Shown here: positions 33,562-41,987 of the stretch, one piece after another
How the letters are laid out: every line of letters starts with the position of its first letter
Position numbering within the stretch: position 1 is the stretch's first letter
Origin: Planctomycetota bacterium
GTDB lineage: Bacteria > Planctomycetota > JAJSAM01 > JAJVHW01
Length of the DNA: 49,426 bases
Reading direction: 5' to 3'
Assembly: GCA_021414065.1 (NCBI GenBank)
Contig: JAIOPE010000054.1
Location: 1 to 49,426, forward strand
Position numbers and translations under genes: made by a program
The notes under the pieces: model-generated
Databases searched by the model: none
Told to the model about the DNA's origin: nothing
Seen by the model: the letters and a program-made list of their open reading frames with translations, nothing else

Positions 33562-33615
33562 GGTACACTCCAGCGTCGCTCCGACATCCTGAGCGGCAAC
33601 GTCAGGTGATTGACC
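33562..33615 (+). promoter_or_regulatory. Leader module 6
   Basis: TACACT 33564-33569; GCTC and GAGC arms around a 9-nt loop; GAGCGGCAACGTCAGG shared with module 5; GGTGAT before the ATG 33616. Confidence 0.6.
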
Positions 33616-34221
33616 ATGTTCTCGTTCTTCCGCAAGCGCCCGAGTACGGTCCCGCTCAAGCGGCAACTCGAAGCCTTGGCCGACTGCGGCGTCAAGCTGT
33701 CGCCCGATGCGTCGCTCGACGACCTGTTCATGTTCCACCCGCGCGAGGTGCATGAGGCCGAGCCCTACAAGGAGCTCATCCCGACGCTCGGCTTCGACAT
33801 GGAACGCGATTCGTTCGGGCCGCTGTGCGACCGGCTGTGGATGTGCGACTACGAGCGGATCGAGGACGACGGGGGCTACGTCGATGTCGTCGCGCGGCTC
33901 GATCGAATGTCGGAGCAGACGCTGCGGATCTCCCGGATCACGGACCACGTCGATGTCGAGGGCGGGACCGCGTGGGTCGAGTTCGACCTGGCGGGATCGC
34001 GCATTCACTGGGACGCCGAGGTGCAGGACGACTGGCTCGATCCGACCATCGTGGTGAAATTCGACGCGCTCCTCAAGGCCCACCGATCACCGTTCCGCAT
34101 CTACTCGAACCACACCGACTTCGGCCAGTCCGCATTCTTCGCGTGCTTCACCCCGGCCGAGTTCGAGCGATTCCGCAAGCTCGCGAAGTTCAAGCTCCGC
34201 CTGATCGCGGAGCAGGCGTGA
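33616..34221 (+). CDS. Unknown protein, possibly immunity-like
   Basis: 201 aa from ATG 33616 (TTG 33610 also possible). Soluble, acidic. Basic start (FSFFRKRPST), LKRQLEALADCGVKL, a mixed beta region with HVDVEGGTAWVEFDLAGS, VKFDALLKAHRSPFRIYSNH and FFACFTPAEFERFRKLAKF. Conserved-looking aromatic and Asp residues but no catalytic motif that I know. It may belong to the immunity-type families found in such gene arrays, but this is a guess. Confidence 0.65.
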   Translation: MFSFFRKRPSTVPLKRQLEALADCGVKLSPDASLDDLFMFHPREVHEAEPYKELIPTLGFDMERDSFGPLCDRLWMCDYERIEDDGGYVDVVARLDRMSEQTLRISRITDHVDVEGGTAWVEFDLAGSRIHWDAEVQDDWLDPTIVVKFDALLKAHRSPFRIYSNHTDFGQSAFFACFTPAEFERFRKLAKFKLRLIAEQA

Positions 34222-34279
34222 ACGCGCCAGTCGTCGGAACGCTGCTCGAAGGGCCGTGCCAGCGGATGCCGTGGCGTAC

Positions 34280-34813
34280 TCATTCCACGAGCAGCGCGTC
34301 GAGGTTCCGCCGGACTCGGGCCGGGTCGAACTTCGCGCGGCGGCGCTTGTCGCCCGTGATTGCCGCCTCGACGAGTTCGCGGAGGCGAGTCGCCGAAATC
34401 ACTCCCGCATCGAGCAGGGCGCGGACGTCTGCGACGTCGCGCGAGCTTGCGCGATCGAGCTTGGACAGCGCGATCGAGTACGGATCGAACAGGAATACGT
34501 CCACTTCCCCGAAGCGGCCAATGAACTCCGCACGATCGGCTGAGCCGGGCGGCAGGGGCACGAAGTCGCCGGGCGACGCTTCTTCGACGTTGACGTTGAG
34601 TCGTTCCTTCAGTTCGACGATCGCCCGAATCCACGCGTCGTGGTGCTCAAGGGCGACGTCATACGCGACGTCGATGTCGCGGGTGCTCTCACGGAGACCG
34701 CGCCACACCATGCCCTCGCCTGCGGTCAGGTAGAGGCGCGCCGGTCGGCGGAAGGTCCGCCCGAGTGCGTCGAGGAAGACGCGCAGTCGCTCGCGGTCGA
34801 TGTCCTCACGCAT
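34280..34813 (-). CDS. Nucleotidyltransferase-fold protein (DUF6036/AbiEii-like)
   Basis: 177 aa from ATG 34813; a longer frame is rejected because it covers the preceding gene. MNT-type nucleotidyltransferase core: LTAGEGMVWRGLRESTRDID with the DxD, then EVDVFLFDPYSIALSKL (third Asp region), SSRDVADVRALLDAG, and a helical tail. Such proteins are AbiEii toxins or antitoxin-linked transferases. It overlaps the upstream gene by 8 nt, so the two form a coupled pair, possibly a toxin-antitoxin unit. Confidence 0.8.
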   Translation of the reverse strand: MREDIDRERLRVFLDALGRTFRRPARLYLTAGEGMVWRGLRESTRDIDVAYDVALEHHDAWIRAIVELKERLNVNVEEASPGDFVPLPPGSADRAEFIGRFGEVDVFLFDPYSIALSKLDRASSRDVADVRALLDAGVISATRLRELVEAAITGDKRRRAKFDPARVRRNLDALLVE

Positions 34814-35333
34814 CGACGATCGCCAGGTGGTCGGTTTCCGCGAGGCGGAGCCAGGTGATGAACAGGTCCACGAAGTCGATGACCGGGTTGCCGCCCGGGT
34901 CGGTGTCGTGGAGCTCGCGCGCGATCGAAAGACAGCGCTCGCCGAAGTCGGCATTGGGCGACGGAAGGTCCGTCGGCTCGATCGGGATGGGCGGGAGTCG
35001 GCGGGACCGGCCCAGCACATGGCGGAGATCGGGATCGCGCGAAACGATGAGCGCCCGAGCGAGTCGATACGCGAGGCCGAGACGCGCGACGGCGGCGGGA
35101 TCGAGTCTCGCGGCGGCCGCGGTCGCGGCGGCCGCTGCGCCGTCGTCGTGCAGCGCAAAGAGGCATGGCAGCGACGCGACGAGCCGCGGGTCGGACGACG
35201 TGGCGAGCGCGACGACGAGGTCGGCGTACTCGTCGGCCGCGGGACGACGGACGAAGGGCGCCGGCCGGAACAGTCCGACGCCGAGATCCGCGAGGTGCTG
35301 GCGTGGCGCCGGATTGTCCATCGGTCGCATCAT
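34806..35333 (-). CDS. Unknown helical partner of the nucleotidyltransferase
   Basis: 175 aa (start at 35333 or ATG 35321, MDNPAPRQ). Mostly helical and Ala/Arg/Asp-rich: DEYADLVVALATSSDPRLVAS, LGLAYRLARALIVSRDPDL, IDFVDLFITWLRLAETDHLAI. No DNA-binding motif is obvious. Its stop overlaps the nucleotidyltransferase start by 8 nt. It may be the cognate antitoxin or adaptor. Confidence 0.75.
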   Translation of the reverse strand: MMRPMDNPAPRQHLADLGVGLFRPAPFVRRPAADEYADLVVALATSSDPRLVASLPCLFALHDDGAAAAATAAAARLDPAAVARLGLAYRLARALIVSRDPDLRHVLGRSRRLPPIPIEPTDLPSPNADFGERCLSIARELHDTDPGGNPVIDFVDLFITWLRLAETDHLAIVDA

Positions 35334-35366
35334 CGCACACCGGGCGCCGCGCGCGACACGTCGCGC

Positions 35367-37001
35367 CTACTCGAACTTCGCCCGGGGCGGGGGCGCCAGC
35401 CCTGCGCTGCCGGGGAGGCGGCGGACGGGGTAGACGTCGCCGGGCTCGAGGGTGTCGAACCAGCCCCAGCGGACGAGGCCGTCGTCGCTCTGGGGTTCGA
35501 GGAGGTAGATGGCGACGTGGGCCAGCAGCTGGTCCATCGGGACGATCCAGTCCTCGGCAGCGACGGGGCTCTCGGCGGACTCGCGGTGGACCCAAAGGAC
35601 CGTCTCGACGCGGGGCTTGTTGCCCACGTCGGGGCTGAAGGTCGTCTCCTTCGCGAGGACGACGTACTGCTCGCAACGACGGTTGCCCGCGAGTCGCGTG
35701 GCGCGCTCGACCTCGATGTTGTGGGCGCGCAGGTGGTCCACGACGTCGGTGCGCGACGCGGGGACGACGTAGCCGCGCGGGCGGCGGACGGAGATCTCGG
35801 GGACGAAGCGGCAGTAGAAGACGTTCTTCCACTTCGTGACGGTGCCGCCGGTGATGCGGCGGGCGCGCAGGGTATCCATGTCCCAGCTTGCGATCTCGGC
35901 GTCCATCAGCGCGTAGGCGGGGTACTGGAAGACGAGTTCGCCGGCGTCGTTGCGCGTGGCGATGCCGTAGTTCACGCCAATGGTGTCGTCGGGCTGCGGG
36001 TCGAGGCCGCGCGCGATCGTGTCGGCGGCGGCGCGCTCGCACAGATCCACGATGGCCCGGCCGTGCGCCGCGGCGTAGTCGAGGATCTCAACGAAGATCT
36101 CGTACGTCACCGCCACGCGGTCCTTGAACGGCGCGTAGCTGTACGCCTCGAGCAGGATGTCGATGCGCCCCGTGAGTCCGCGGTAGTGGCTGCCGTAGCG
36201 GGGGAGGCCGGGATACGTCTCCCAACCGCTCGTCGGGTCGGCGTTGTCGCGGAAGTTCCCGTAGAACCACGTGCGCATGCCGGTGCGCGCTTCGAGCGTC
36301 TTGCCGATCGCGGGGAGCATTGTGTCGCGGGTGTAGAGGATGACGTCCTTTGGCCCGGAGAGGACCGTGTGCGACGTGTCGAACGTGAGCAGGTACGCGT
36401 GGAGGGAGCCGTCGGACGTGTGCGAGTCCACGAACACGTGCGGATTCCACGCGCCGTAGCACGCCATGAGCAGGCGCGACTCGACGGCCTCAAGCTTCGT
36501 GTAATCGCGGTTCAGGTTGATGCCCGCGCCGGTGTAGCGCGTGCCGACGCCCTCCGGGCCGACCTGGCCGTCCATCCGGTCGAGGTCGAGCGCGCGGTGC
36601 TTCACGTCGATGCGGTCGTTGCCGTCGGGGTTGTAGAGGGGGACGACGACCACGGTCGCGCCGCGCATGAGTCGGGCGAGCGAACCGGTCGTCATGTCCC
36701 GCGCGAGCATGAGCGCGGCTTCCTTCCCCTCGACCTCGCCCGCGTGGATGTTGCAGACGAGCATGACGACCGGCCGGCCCTCGGTCCGCGCCGCGGCGTG
36801 TGCGGCCTCGGGCGTGAAGCGCTTGTCGTCGGAGAACACGAGCACCGGGATCTCGCGGCCCTCGGCCGACACGCCCATCGACGAGACGTGCATTCGGTCG
36901 GTGAGCGGCGCGAGCGCCTCGATGAAGCGCATGACGTCGGCGTGGACGGACGTCTTGGTGTAGTCGGTGGACTCGGCGACGGTGAGGAGGTGGGTGGGCA
37001 T
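35367..37001 (-). CDS. M14-family zinc carboxypeptidase
   Basis: 544 aa from ATG 37001; TAGATT ends 7 nt upstream, and the longer frame from 37067 is rejected. Zinc ligands H86 and E89 in NIHAGEVEGKEA and H194 in VDSHTSDGS; substrate Arg in GINLNRDYTKLE (R165); catalytic Glu E285 in ILLEAYSY. The core is followed by a beta-rich C-terminal domain of about 170 residues (from VGVNYGIATRND). No signal peptide, so it would be cytoplasmic unless exported otherwise. It is expected to remove C-terminal residues or amidated ends. Confidence 0.92.
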   Translation of the reverse strand: MPTHLLTVAESTDYTKTSVHADVMRFIEALAPLTDRMHVSSMGVSAEGREIPVLVFSDDKRFTPEAAHAAARTEGRPVVMLVCNIHAGEVEGKEAALMLARDMTTGSLARLMRGATVVVVPLYNPDGNDRIDVKHRALDLDRMDGQVGPEGVGTRYTGAGINLNRDYTKLEAVESRLLMACYGAWNPHVFVDSHTSDGSLHAYLLTFDTSHTVLSGPKDVILYTRDTMLPAIGKTLEARTGMRTWFYGNFRDNADPTSGWETYPGLPRYGSHYRGLTGRIDILLEAYSYAPFKDRVAVTYEIFVEILDYAAAHGRAIVDLCERAAADTIARGLDPQPDDTIGVNYGIATRNDAGELVFQYPAYALMDAEIASWDMDTLRARRITGGTVTKWKNVFYCRFVPEISVRRPRGYVVPASRTDVVDHLRAHNIEVERATRLAGNRRCEQYVVLAKETTFSPDVGNKPRVETVLWVHRESAESPVAAEDWIVPMDQLLAHVAIYLLEPQSDDGLVRWGWFDTLEPGDVYPVRRLPGSAGLAPPPRAKFE

Positions 37002-37011
37002 CGGCGGGAAT

Positions 37012-37425
37012 CTATCGCGCGATCGGCCACTCCTCGACGACGAGTCCCGGGACGCGGCGGAACTCACGTACGTTCGCTGTGACGATCGCCAGGTCGTTCG
37101 CGATGCAGGTTGCCGCGAGCCAGAGGTCGTGCGGGCCGATCATGCTGCCGGTTGCCGCGAGATCCGCCCAGAGCCGCGCATGGGCGCGAGCGGTTGCGAC
37201 GTTCACGTCGAGCAGCGGGAACTGGGCAAGGACCGCTTCGACGAATGCCGATCGCCTTGCCCGGACGCCGGGTTGCTCGGCTCGGTGCACGCCGTGGAGG
37301 ATCTCGCTCGCCGTCACCACCGAAACGAAGAAGTCGTCGTCCGGTCGTCGGGCCAGTTGCGCGGCCAGGTCGAGGCGTCCCCGCTCGCACTCGATCAGAA
37401 TGCTGGAGTCGATCAGGACTGCCAT
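37012..37425 (-). CDS. VapC-type PIN-domain toxin ribonuclease
   Basis: 137 aa. PIN domain with the acidic residues in place: D6 in VLIDSSILIECERG, the Glu in ASEILHG, and Asp residues of PHDLWLAATCIAND and VTANVREF. It should cleave tRNA or rRNA and be held inactive by the antitoxin that precedes it. It overlaps the antitoxin by 13 nt. All expected acidic residues are present, so it looks active. Confidence 0.9.
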   Translation of the reverse strand: MAVLIDSSILIECERGRLDLAAQLARRPDDDFFVSVVTASEILHGVHRAEQPGVRARRSAFVEAVLAQFPLLDVNVATARAHARLWADLAATGSMIGPHDLWLAATCIANDLAIVTANVREFRRVPGLVVEEWPIAR

Positions 37426-37691
37426 GGGTCGCGCACCGGCGTAGTCGCGAGTTCGCCGCGAGCCATGTCAACGTCGTCGCCGAACCGTTCGGCGTCGCCC
37501 GGCGCGAGATGCGGCAGGCTCGCCAGCATTGCCGGCAGGTCGGACAGACGGCGTCCGGACGGCAGCGGACGGAGCTCCGCGATCGGCTTGCTCCCCCGGA
37601 CGAGCACGAAGTGCTCGCCCCGGTAGGCAACGCGGTTGAGGTAGTCCGCGAAGCGGCGGGCCATTTCAGTGACGGTGATCGTGTGGGACAT
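37413..37691 (-). CDS. VapB/Phd-type antitoxin
   Basis: 92 aa. Phd/YefM fold: MSHTITVTEMARRFADYLNR, then YRGEHFVLVRGSKPIAELRP, and a disordered acidic C-terminus (PGDAERFGDDVDMARGE) that should wrap the PIN toxin. Its own operator, the palindrome at 37709-37740, begins 18 bp upstream. Confidence 0.9.
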   Translation of the reverse strand: MSHTITVTEMARRFADYLNRVAYRGEHFVLVRGSKPIAELRPLPSGRRLSDLPAMLASLPHLAPGDAERFGDDVDMARGELATTPVRDPWQS

Positions 37692-37708
37692 TGGGTCTTC
37701 GTCGAGCT

Positions 37709-37740
37709 GTGAAACAGATTATCGCATTATCTGATTTCAC
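37709..37740. promoter_or_regulatory. AT-rich palindromic operator of the toxin-antitoxin pair
   Basis: GTGAAA-CAGAT ... ATCTG-A-TTTCAC: two arms totalling 11 bp separated by 9 nt. It lies in the only AT-rich patch of the neighbourhood. Phd/VapB-type antitoxins repress their operon by binding such sites. Confidence 0.7.
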
Positions 37741-37753
37741 GCAAGCTCCCCGC

Positions 37754-39178
37754 TCAGTCCGCTCCCGCGCACGTCTCCAGGTGCCGCAGGAGCTCGTCCA
37801 CGTGGGCGTTCGTCATCAGCGGGTTCGTGAAGACGGCGCGGAAGACGTAGCCGGCGGGCATGGGGCAGAGGTTGAGCATCCAGCGGCCGTCGGCGTTGAT
37901 GCGGCGGCGGAGCTCGCGGGAGACGACGTCGCGGGCGACGCGGGAGGTCACGGCGGGGACCTTCGGGCGGAAGCAGACGAGCCAGGTGTCGGGCTCGAGG
38001 GCTAACTCCCAGCGCTTCGAGCGGGCGATGGCGTCGCGGAAGCGCTTCGTCAGCCGCGCCGACGTCGCAACGCGGCGGCGCCATCCGGCCGCGCCGAGGG
38101 ACTTCCACGCGAGCCACGACGACAGCGTGATGAACGGCTTGCCGCACGAGAGCGACGTCAGGCCGAGGTCGGACTCCTCGTGCGGCGCCTCCTTCTTGTG
38201 GAAGAGGTAGCCGCCGCCGGTCGGCGGGCGCAGCTCCTCGAGCGACGTGCGGTCGCGGACGAGGAGGAAGCTCGACGCCACGGGCGCGCCGCCGTGCTTG
38301 TGCTCGTCGAACGTCAGGCTGTCCACGCGGTCCATGCCGGCGCGGAACCGCGCGGCATCCGGGCCGAGGAGACCGAAGCAGCCCCACGCGCCGTCCACGT
38401 GCAGCCACACGTTCTCGGCCGACGTGACGCGCGCGATCTCCTCCACGGGGTCGAGCACGCCCGCGACGGTCGTGCCGAGCGTTGCGATGACGAGGAACGG
38501 GACGAGTCCGCGGCCCCTCGCGTCGGCGATCGCCTTCGCGAGCAGGTCGGGGCGCATCCGATCGGATTCGTCGGTCGCGACTTCCACCATGGCGCCGCGC
38601 GGGAGTCCGACGAAGTCGGCGCCCTTCGGGATCGAGTAGTGGCCGGCGCGCGAAACGAAGTACGCGAGCTTCGGGATGACGTCGGCCCCGTGGCGCGCCT
38701 CGGCCGCCTTGCGAGCGAGGTAGACCGCGAGGAAGTTGCTGAAGCTGCCGCCGGGTGTCGCCGATCCGCCGGCGCGGCCGCGGTCCCACGGGAGCGAGCG
38801 GAGCATCCACCCGATCACGGCGCGCTCCATCTCGGTCGGGAGCGGCGCGATCTCGCGCGTGGACATCGTGTTGTTCGTGAAGAGGCCGAGAAGCGCGCCG
38901 GCCATCGCCGGGTCCTCGACGCCGGAGAAGAGCTGGTTCTGGAACCGCGGCGATCGGCCGTTCGCGACGTGTCGGTCGAGCAGGTCGCCGAGCACGGCGC
39001 GAAGACGTGCGCCGGGCACGCCGCGCGTCGGGAACGTCTCGACGAGCTTCCTCTCGGACGCCGTCAGCGCGTGGGCCTCGCGGGAGTCCGCGCCGAAGTT
39101 CGGCGCGTCGGCGTCGCGGCGGGCCTCGCGAGCGATGCGAGACGAGGCCCACTTCTGGAAGTCGTCGTTCTTCGGCAC
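37754..39178 (-). CDS. PLP-dependent group II decarboxylase-family enzyme
   Basis: 474 aa, GTG start; TAGCTT ends 6 nt upstream. Fold-type I decarboxylase: SATPGGSFSNFLAVYLAR, SRAGHYSIPKGADF with the ring-stacking His, ATLGTTVAGVLDPVEEI, HVDGAWG with the cofactor Asp, and Schiff-base Lys in TFDEHKHGGAPVASS. Glutamate, diaminobutyrate, aromatic amino acid and cysteine sulfinate decarboxylases share this layout, so the substrate is undecided. The DEHKHGG sequence departs from the usual DPHKW around the Lys. Confidence 0.88.
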   Translation of the reverse strand: MPKNDDFQKWASSRIAREARRDADAPNFGADSREAHALTASERKLVETFPTRGVPGARLRAVLGDLLDRHVANGRSPRFQNQLFSGVEDPAMAGALLGLFTNNTMSTREIAPLPTEMERAVIGWMLRSLPWDRGRAGGSATPGGSFSNFLAVYLARKAAEARHGADVIPKLAYFVSRAGHYSIPKGADFVGLPRGAMVEVATDESDRMRPDLLAKAIADARGRGLVPFLVIATLGTTVAGVLDPVEEIARVTSAENVWLHVDGAWGCFGLLGPDAARFRAGMDRVDSLTFDEHKHGGAPVASSFLLVRDRTSLEELRPPTGGGYLFHKKEAPHEESDLGLTSLSCGKPFITLSSWLAWKSLGAAGWRRRVATSARLTKRFRDAIARSKRWELALEPDTWLVCFRPKVPAVTSRVARDVVSRELRRRINADGRWMLNLCPMPAGYVFRAVFTNPLMTNAHVDELLRHLETCAGAD

Positions 39179-39280
39179 GCAGAGAAGCTACGCGAGCCGG
39201 GCCGGTCGCAGGAAGGACGGCGGTGCGGGGCCGCGCACGCGTGGTACAAATGATCCGGGCTAAGGAACGGAGGTCGTCCC

Positions 39281-39520
39281 ATGAACTTCGCGGTCTGGAT
39301 CTGCCTGGCTGTGCTGCTCCTTCTCGCGGCGTGGGGTCTGGCTCGCCGCGGCGCGACTCCCGCCGCGCCCGAGGCGCCGCCGCGGGAACTCACGGCCGAC
39401 GAGCGCGCGCGCGTCCTCGGACTTCGCAACGCCGGCGACAAAATCCAGGCGATCAAGCTGCACCGCGAACTGACGGGTGCGGGCCTCGCCGCGTCGAAGC
39501 ACGCCGTCGAGTCGCTCTGA
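39281..39520 (+). CDS. Membrane-anchored protein with ribosomal L7/L12-like C-terminal helix pair
   Basis: 79 aa. One N-terminal membrane helix (3-21, FAVWICLAVLLLLAAWGL), a Pro/Ala linker, then VLGLRNAGDKIQAIKLHREL and TGAGLAASKHAVESL, which match the helix-turn-helix part of the L7/L12 C-terminal domain (GDKIxAIKxxRxxTGxGLxxAK). Many small bacterial proteins reuse this motif. GGAG lies upstream of the ATG at about 39269. Next gene is rsmE, 20 bp downstream. Confidence 0.75.
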   Translation: MNFAVWICLAVLLLLAAWGLARRGATPAAPEAPPRELTADERARVLGLRNAGDKIQAIKLHRELTGAGLAASKHAVESL

Positions 39521-39539
39521 CCCGGCCGGGCGGCGCCGC

Positions 39540-40280
39540 GTGAACCTGATCCTGCTCCAGGCGACGGACCGCATCGCCGGCGCGCGATTCCGGATCGACG
39601 GCGTCCGCGCGAGACACGTCGCGGAGGTGCTCGGCGCGGAGCCGGGGCGCGTGTTGCGCGTTGGACTCCTCGATGGACCGTTCGGCCGCGCGACGGTCGT
39701 TGCGTCGTCGCCCGACGCGGCGGAGCTCGACTGCACGTTCGACGACGCGCCGCCGCCTCGTCCGCGGACGGACCTCGTCCTCGCGATTCCCCGCGCGAAG
39801 TCGCTGCGCAAGTTGCTCCCGGAAGTGACGGCGCTCGGCATCGACCGCCTCGTCCTGTTCCGCTCGTGGCGCGTGGCGAAGCCGTACCTGACCCAGTCGA
39901 TCCTCGACGCGGCGGAGTACCGTCCGTTGTTGCACGAGGGCCTGATGCAAGCCCGATGCACGCGGGAGCCGAAGGTCACCGTGGAATCGCTGTTCAAGCC
40001 GTTCGTCGAGGACCGACTGCCTGCGTTCGCCGCAGGCGCGACGAAGCTCGTCGCGCACCCGGGTGCGGATGTTTCGCTCGCGTCGATCTCCGTCGCGGCC
40101 GACGACCGCGTCGTTCTCGCGGTCGGCCCGGAGGGCGGCTTCGTGCCGTACGAGGTGGACGCGTTACGTGCTGCGGGATTCACGCCGGTGTCGATGGGGC
40201 CTCGCACGCTTCGCGTCGAGACCGCGTGCGTCGCGTTGCTCGCGCAGATCGCGTTGCTCAGGATGATGCCCGGGAGGTGA
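39540..40280 (+). CDS. rsmE: 16S rRNA (uracil1498-N3)-methyltransferase
   Basis: 246 aa from GTG 39540. N-terminal PUA-like domain (ARFRIDGVRARHVAEVLG) and a SPOUT knot: LVLAIPRAKSLRKLLPEVTA, LGIDRLVLFRSWR, VVLAVGPEGGFVPYEV and SMGPRTLRVETA, the SAM-binding trefoil. It methylates U1498 of 16S rRNA in the decoding region. Confidence 0.92.
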   Translation: MNLILLQATDRIAGARFRIDGVRARHVAEVLGAEPGRVLRVGLLDGPFGRATVVASSPDAAELDCTFDDAPPPRPRTDLVLAIPRAKSLRKLLPEVTALGIDRLVLFRSWRVAKPYLTQSILDAAEYRPLLHEGLMQARCTREPKVTVESLFKPFVEDRLPAFAAGATKLVAHPGADVSLASISVAADDRVVLAVGPEGGFVPYEVDALRAAGFTPVSMGPRTLRVETACVALLAQIALLRMMPGR

Positions 40281-40359
40281 CGATGCCGCGCTGTCGAGCG
40301 ATGACCGCACGCCGGAACTTCGCGACGTCGCGCCGGGGTGGTCACCTGTCGGCCACACC

Positions 40360-41901
40360 ATGAAACTCGCCCCCTTTGAGTCGTCGATCGCTGAGCGCTA
40401 CCACGAAGAGACGAAGTACAGCACGGACAGCCTGCGGCGCGAGGCTGCTGCGGCCATTCCGATGGACTGGACCAGGCAGCCGGTCCCGTTCAAGCGATAC
40501 GAGGGGCAGCGCGTGCTGCTCCCGACGGCGGGCCTGCCGCTCGTCCGCCGCGGGCTCCTCGGCGCCGAGGACGACGCGTCGGGCCCCGGGGTGATGGACT
40601 TCGGCCGCCTCGGGCGCATTCTGTGGAACACGAACGGCTGCACGCGGATCGTGCAGATGGTCGGAACGGTGCAGCACTTCCGCGCCGCGCCGTCGGCCGG
40701 CGCGATGTACCCGACCGAGATCTACGTGGCGACGCACGGCGTGCCGGGGATCGCCGACGGCGTCCACGACTACCAGGTCCTCGACCACAGCCTGGCGCGC
40801 GTCCGCGACACCGACGCGACGACGGCCCTCGCGACCGCGTGCTTCCATCACCCGGCATTCCAGACTGCGCAGGCCGTCGTGCTGCTCACGGCCGAGTGGC
40901 AGCGGAGCGCGTGGCGCTACCGCGAGCGGAGCTACCGGCGTGCGTTGCTCGACACGGGGCACGTCCTCGGAAACCTCGTGGAAGCCGCGCCCACGGAGGG
41001 ATTCGTTGCCTTCCCGGTCGGCTGTTTCCGAGATGAGCTCGTCGAGCGCGTGCTCGACATCGACCCTGCGGACGAGGGGCCGCTCGCGGTCGTTCCGCTC
41101 GTCGCTGCGGACGAGGCGGCGTCGATCCCCGAACTGCCGCTCCGCGCAGGCGGGACGACCGAGTGGCACCGCGCGGTCGCGGCGGTCGGTGACCGCGTGC
41201 CCAAGGACGAGCCCCGCCGGCTGGCCGCCGCGCTTCACCTCGCGAGCCGCCTCGACGGCGACGCGCCGTCGGTGCAGGACGCGGAGCGTGTGAAGCTGCC
41301 GGTCGCCGAGGGCGCGGTGGCGATCGACGCCGGCTCGGCACCGACTCTCTGGACGTCGGTCCAGCCCGTCACGACCACGATCGCGGAGCGGCGAAGCACG
41401 CGCTCCTTCCGTCCCGCGGAACTGCCGCGCGGAGCGCTCTTCCGGGCCCTGGCCCACGCATACCCGGACGACGTGCGCGCCCTGTTCGTGCCGGGCATCC
41501 TGAAGACGTTCGTCGTCGCCATGAACGTGGTCGGGATGCCGCCCGGAACGTATGCCTACGACCCCGTGGCGCGGACCGTGAACGAGCTGTCGCGCGGCCG
41601 TCACGCCGCGGCGATGGCGCACCTCGGCCTCGGCCAGGAGATCTTCATCCACGCGGGCGCGGCGGTGATCCACACGGTGGACTTGACGCGCGCCGTCGAG
41701 CGTCTCGGGGACCACGTGTACCGCCTGCTCGGGCTCGACGCGGGGCAGATCGGCGAGCGCCTCAATCTGGCGCTGCTCCGCGAGGGCCTGGGCGTGTCCG
41801 GGTGCGGCGGCTACTACGACGACGAGATGAACCGGGTCCTGGGCATTCCGGAGATCCAGGCGGTTCTCTACATCACCGCGGTGGGCCACCCCGCGGAGTG
41901 A
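40360..41901 (+). CDS. SagB-type dehydrogenase with two nitroreductase domains
   Basis: 513 aa. Two tandem nitroreductase-like halves (about 60-270 and 320-513): APSAGAMYPTEIYVATHGV, CFHHPAFQTAQAVVLL in the first; TTTIAERRSTRSFRPAELPR, IFIHAGAAVIHTVDL, HVYRLLGLDAGQIGERLNLA and GVSGCGGYYDDEM in the second. The latter half is the SagB/ThcOx arrangement, FMN-dependent oxidation of azolines in peptide natural products. No YcaO cyclodehydratase or precursor peptide is nearby, so the role may differ. Confidence 0.87.
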   Translation: MKLAPFESSIAERYHEETKYSTDSLRREAAAAIPMDWTRQPVPFKRYEGQRVLLPTAGLPLVRRGLLGAEDDASGPGVMDFGRLGRILWNTNGCTRIVQMVGTVQHFRAAPSAGAMYPTEIYVATHGVPGIADGVHDYQVLDHSLARVRDTDATTALATACFHHPAFQTAQAVVLLTAEWQRSAWRYRERSYRRALLDTGHVLGNLVEAAPTEGFVAFPVGCFRDELVERVLDIDPADEGPLAVVPLVAADEAASIPELPLRAGGTTEWHRAVAAVGDRVPKDEPRRLAAALHLASRLDGDAPSVQDAERVKLPVAEGAVAIDAGSAPTLWTSVQPVTTTIAERRSTRSFRPAELPRGALFRALAHAYPDDVRALFVPGILKTFVVAMNVVGMPPGTYAYDPVARTVNELSRGRHAAAMAHLGLGQEIFIHAGAAVIHTVDLTRAVERLGDHVYRLLGLDAGQIGERLNLALLREGLGVSGCGGYYDDEMNRVLGIPEIQAVLYITAVGHPAE

Positions 41902-41987
41902 CGTCGTGGGCGGACGCAGTCGGTTGCCCGGCCGCCGACCGCGCCGCCAACCAAGCCGTCTCCGTCGCGTGACGTACCATGTCCCGC

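Noticed and set aside
30424-33615. Integron-type attC sites between the small genes
   Set aside because: The repeated leaders lack RYYYAAC/GTTRRRY core pairs, lie directly upstream of start codons with promoter-like boxes, and no IntI gene is present.
39249-39258. ATGATCCGGG resembling the end of the MITE at 26053
   Set aside because: Only 10 bp match, with no partner inverted end nearby; chance is adequate.
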